DNA from: Cyanobacteria bacterium UBA4641
GTDB taxonomy: Bacteria; Cyanobacteriota; Vampirovibrionia; Gastranaerophilales; Gastranaerophilaceae
DNA length: 44,377 nt
Reading direction: 5' to 3'
Assembly: GCA_002405805.1 (NCBI GenBank)
Contig: DHMN01000071.1
Span: 1 to 44,377, forward strand
Positions 42,056-44,377 of the stretch are shown one piece after another. Within the stretch, counting starts at the first letter, position 1; every line of letters starts with the position of its first letter. The translations under genes and the position numbers were made by a program. The notes below the pieces were generated by a model that worked only from the letters and a program-made list of their open reading frames with translations, did not search any database and was not told where the DNA came from.

Positions 42056-43237
42056 TTACTTCAAAAACTCATCAAGTCTTTTTACAGCCTCAAGGGTGTT
42101 TTCTCTACTACCAAATGAAGTTAATCTGAAATAACCTTCACCGTTTTTACCGAAACCTGACCCTGGAGTTCCGACGATTTGAACATTATTCAACAAATAA
42201 TCAAAAAATTCCCAAGATGTCATATTGTTAGGACATTTCAACCAAATATATGGTGAATGTTGACCACCGATATGCCAAATATTGTGACGGTTAAGTGTAT
42301 CAGAAATGATTTTTGCATTTTCTTTGTAGTAATTTAAGTTTTCTTGAATTTCTTTTTGACCTTCTTCTGTGAATACAGCCTCAGCACCTCTTTGAATGAT
42401 ATATGGAACGCCATTGAATTTTGTTGTTTGACGTCTTAGCCACATTTTATTAAGTGACATATCATCAAAAACTAAAGCCTTCGGAACTACTGTGTAACCG
42501 CATCTTGTACCAGTGAAACCTGCCATTTTTGACAATGAACAAAATTCGATAGCACAAGTTTTTGCACCTTCGATTTCATAAATACTTCTTGGAAGATTCT
42601 TATCAGTGATAAAACATTCATAAGCTGAGTCAAACAGGATGATTGAGTGATTTTTGTTTGCATAATCAACCCAAGCTTTCAATTGTTCTTTATTATATAC
42701 AGCGCCAGTCGGATTGTTTGGTGAGCAAATATAAATAATATCAGCTTTGATTGACGCATCAGGTAACGGCAAAAAATTATTTTCTGCATTCGCATCAATA
42801 TAAATGATTTTTCGACCTGCCATTGTATTTGTATCTACATAAACAGGATAAACTGGGTCTGGAACTAAAACAGTATTATTAACATCAAACAAGTCCAAAA
42901 TATTGCCTAAATCTGATTTTGCACCGTCAGAAATAAAGATTTCATCATTATCTAATTCTACATGGTTTGATTTGTAATAACTTTGAACCTTTGATTTTAG
43001 GAAATCATAACCTTGTTCAGGGCCATATCCGTGGAAAGTTTCTTTAACTCCCATTTCTTCAGATGCTTTTTTTAGTGCACTTACAACAACTTTGCATAAC
43101 GGAAGAGTAACATCTCCGATTCCTAATTTGATTATTTTTTTGTCAGGATTTTTTTGTGCAAATTCACTGACTTTCTTTGAAATTGTTGAAAATAAATAAC
43201 TGTCTGCAATATTTTGGTAATTTTTGTTTACGTTCAT
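42056..43237 (-). CDS. dapL: LL-diaminopimelate aminotransferase
   Basis: A 393-residue class I/II PLP aminotransferase that converts tetrahydrodipicolinate directly to LL-diaminopimelate, bypassing the succinylase or acetylase steps of lysine and peptidoglycan precursor synthesis. Family stretches: IKLGIGDVTLPLCKVVVSAL, FHGYGPEQGYDFL, ISDGAKSDLGNILDLF, CSPNNPTGAVY, and the PLP lysine in CSLSKMAGFTGTRCGY. The length is standard. GAGGA precedes the ATG, and TGTGC-TAAAAT lies about 33 bases upstream on the minus strand. Its presence is typical of Cyanobacteria, Chlamydiae, plants and some anaerobes. Confidence 0.97.
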   Translation of the reverse strand: MNVNKNYQNIADSYLFSTISKKVSEFAQKNPDKKIIKLGIGDVTLPLCKVVVSALKKASEEMGVKETFHGYGPEQGYDFLKSKVQSYYKSNHVELDNDEIFISDGAKSDLGNILDLFDVNNTVLVPDPVYPVYVDTNTMAGRKIIYIDANAENNFLPLPDASIKADIIYICSPNNPTGAVYNKEQLKAWVDYANKNHSIILFDSAYECFITDKNLPRSIYEIEGAKTCAIEFCSLSKMAGFTGTRCGYTVVPKALVFDDMSLNKMWLRRQTTKFNGVPYIIQRGAEAVFTEEGQKEIQENLNYYKENAKIISDTLNRHNIWHIGGQHSPYIWLKCPNNMTSWEFFDYLLNNVQIVGTPGSGFGKNGEGYFRLTSFGSRENTLEAVKRLDEFLK

Positions 43238-43349
43238 CTGCTATCCTCATTTTATGTGCTATCGAGGTTAATTTTAGCACAAATAAATGTTAAAATATAT
43301 TTACCAAAGTTAATATTTTGACAAAAAATATTTTTTTTTTGACTTACTT

Positions 43350-43372
43350 TTGGTATAGTCATGAAAAAGACT
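43350..43372 (+). promoter_or_regulatory. Extended -10 and leader hairpin of the uridine kinase-like gene
   Basis: TTGGTATAGT is an extended -10 (TGG-TATAGT). It overlaps an inverted repeat ATAGTC/GACTAT with an 8-nt loop. The repeat could be an operator or a weak leader hairpin; the leader continues to the ATG at 43409 with an AAGGTAAG ribosome site. Confidence 0.4.
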
Positions 43373-43408
43373 ATGAATGTAGTATTTTGAAAAAGTAAAA
43401 GGTAAGTA

Positions 43409-44293
43409 ATGGCTGAATATATTCTTCACAAAACAAAGGAAGAAACTGCATTAAGAACAAAAAAAATGTATGTTTCAACTCCTTACAACAGAGTTCAAGC
43501 AGTAGAAGAGAGATTGAAAAAGATTTTTGAGGATGAAAAAAAATCAGATGGTTCTATCCTTATTGATTACAAACCTCAAGTGTTGTCAAAATTAGCAAAA
43601 TACTTATCAGGACATATTGCTCGCCCTGCATCTATCGGTATTGCAGGAGAAACCGCAAGCGGAAAATCAACAATTACTCTTGATATCATTGACACAATTA
43701 AATCTTTTGCAACCGAATTTGAAATTGAAGATGCCATTACAAGAGTGAATACAGACGACTATTACTACGACCGTTCAGAAATGGTTAAAGCTGCAGGTAG
43801 TTTTGCTGAATTTGCTAAAAACTACGATTTAGATGTTCCACAAGCTCTTGAATTGGAATTGATGAATGCTCACATTAAAGAATTATTGATGGGCAAATCA
43901 GTATTTCTTCCAAAATATGACATGTCAGGAACTGCAAAAAGATTTGATAATTATACATTAGCTAATCCTTCCAAAATCATTATTTCGGAAGGATTGTTTA
44001 CGCTTACGGAAAAAATCAAAGATGCGTTTGACTTTAAAATTTACGTTGATGTAAATTCAAAAGTTCAAAAAGAGAGATTTTATGTTCGTGCAGCAGAAAG
44101 AGATTTGGGAAGTTCTGCTGACGGTATTTATAAAAACGCATCACAAAAAGCTGAAATCTATATCAGACCTTGCAAACAAGAGGCGGATATCATATTGTCA
44201 GGCGAAGCAGTAAGAGCACGTTACAAAGCATTTTTGAACAAATTAATCAGCATCGTTCAACAAGAAAATTTTAGAAATAGAATTATTTTGTAA
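43409..44293 (+). CDS. Uridine kinase / phosphoribulokinase-like P-loop kinase
   Basis: A 294-residue P-loop kinase of the uridine kinase/PRK superfamily. Walker A is GETASGKST at 80-88, followed by RVNTDDYYYDRSEM (the acidic substrate-binding segment) and FLPKYDMSG and IISEGLFTL, the family's Walker B region, then ERFYVRAAERDLG. An N-terminal extension of about 70 residues (YVSTPYNRVQAVEERL, LSKLAKYLSG) is absent from classical Udk. The phosphate acceptor, uridine or another small molecule, cannot be fixed by sequence alone. It is monocistronic as far as visible; a repeat follows. Confidence 0.85.
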   Translation: MAEYILHKTKEETALRTKKMYVSTPYNRVQAVEERLKKIFEDEKKSDGSILIDYKPQVLSKLAKYLSGHIARPASIGIAGETASGKSTITLDIIDTIKSFATEFEIEDAITRVNTDDYYYDRSEMVKAAGSFAEFAKNYDLDVPQALELELMNAHIKELLMGKSVFLPKYDMSGTAKRFDNYTLANPSKIIISEGLFTLTEKIKDAFDFKIYVDVNSKVQKERFYVRAAERDLGSSADGIYKNASQKAEIYIRPCKQEADIILSGEAVRARYKAFLNKLISIVQQENFRNRIIL

Positions 44294-44307
44294 GAAGGAC
44301 AAAAACT

Positions 44308-44377
44308 GTCATGCTGAACTGGTTTCAGGGGCTATGATTCAACATTTAGGTCTATGTCATTCCGAATTGCGGATTTT
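44308..44377. repeat. Palindromic repeat, cut by window end
   Basis: GTCATGCTGAACTGGTTTCAGG (split here as GTCATGCTGAA, CTGGT, TTCAGG) is a decayed hairpin of the same family. A second arm, GTCATTCCGAATTGCGG, begins at about 44357 and runs to the window edge. Confidence 0.7.

Noticed and set aside
1..44377. tRNA, rRNA, integrase or insertion sequence genes.
   Set aside because: No T-arm GGTTCRA-type signatures, rRNA-like stretches or transposase/integrase motifs were found in the gaps or frames.

Overview
The window looks like a contig interior from a low-GC, non-photosynthetic, Gram-negative-type bacterium. The best guess is a gut Vampirovibrionia/Melainabacteria (Gastranaerophilales) genome. 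This assignment is inference. It rests on low-GC coding, an LL-diaminopimelate aminotransferase (DapL) typical of Cyanobacteria, Chlamydiae and relatives, a ClpC-like N-domain protein, pseudopilin and type IV pilus assembly genes, a lipoprotein/Lgt pair, and Firmicutes-like ruvX-DUF1292 and tilS-hpt neighbourhoods. No rRNA, tRNA, CRISPR array, insertion sequence or phage gene was seen. The content is mostly chromosomal housekeeping, with a few unrecognised genes and short palindromic repeats in the gaps.

Layout. 1-9.7 kb: an HD-domain hydrolase and a PHP phosphoesterase (divergent), rimP-nusA, a large coiled-coil protein of unknown role, anmK, a decayed gene remnant, and a tandem pair of WYL-type regulators. 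9.7-16.9 kb: a leftward eight-gene cluster. It runs from a stand-alone ClpX-type zinc finger through a helical protein, ruvX, a DUF1292 protein, a triple Clp N-domain protein without ATPase, tilS and hpt to a soluble histidine kinase. 16.9-18.7 kb: a TPR lipoprotein with lgt, and a small free-standing gene. 18.8-25.7 kb: a WecA/TagO-type transferase with glyA, a four-gene operon (secreted alpha/beta hydrolase, unknown, nagZ, unknown membrane-anchored protein), a pseudopilin, and a divergent Xre regulator with an operator-like palindrome between them. 25.7-34.8 kb: comF, an unknown gene, a glycosyltransferase with an unusual beta-rich N-terminus, rfbD, gyrA, a PC4-like protein and priA. 34.8-44.4 kb: the principal-type sigma factor, nadA-rlmB, a fused PilM-PilN gene with PilO, a radical SAM/aldolase divergent pair, dapL, and a uridine kinase-like protein.

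The parts fit together as follows. NagZ and AnmK suggest recycling of anhydro-muropeptides, and DapL supplies meso-DAP for the wall. WecA-type transferase, the glycosyltransferase and RfbD point to surface polysaccharide. PilMN, PilO and the pseudopilin belong to a type IV pilus or type II secretion machine. The most unusual points are the operon carrying two Clp substrate-binding modules without any unfoldase; inverted-pair palindromes with compensatory stem changes; a recurrent extended -10 element placed 6-7 nt before start codons, implying leaderless mRNAs; and a WecA-type gene that seems to need a non-AUG start.
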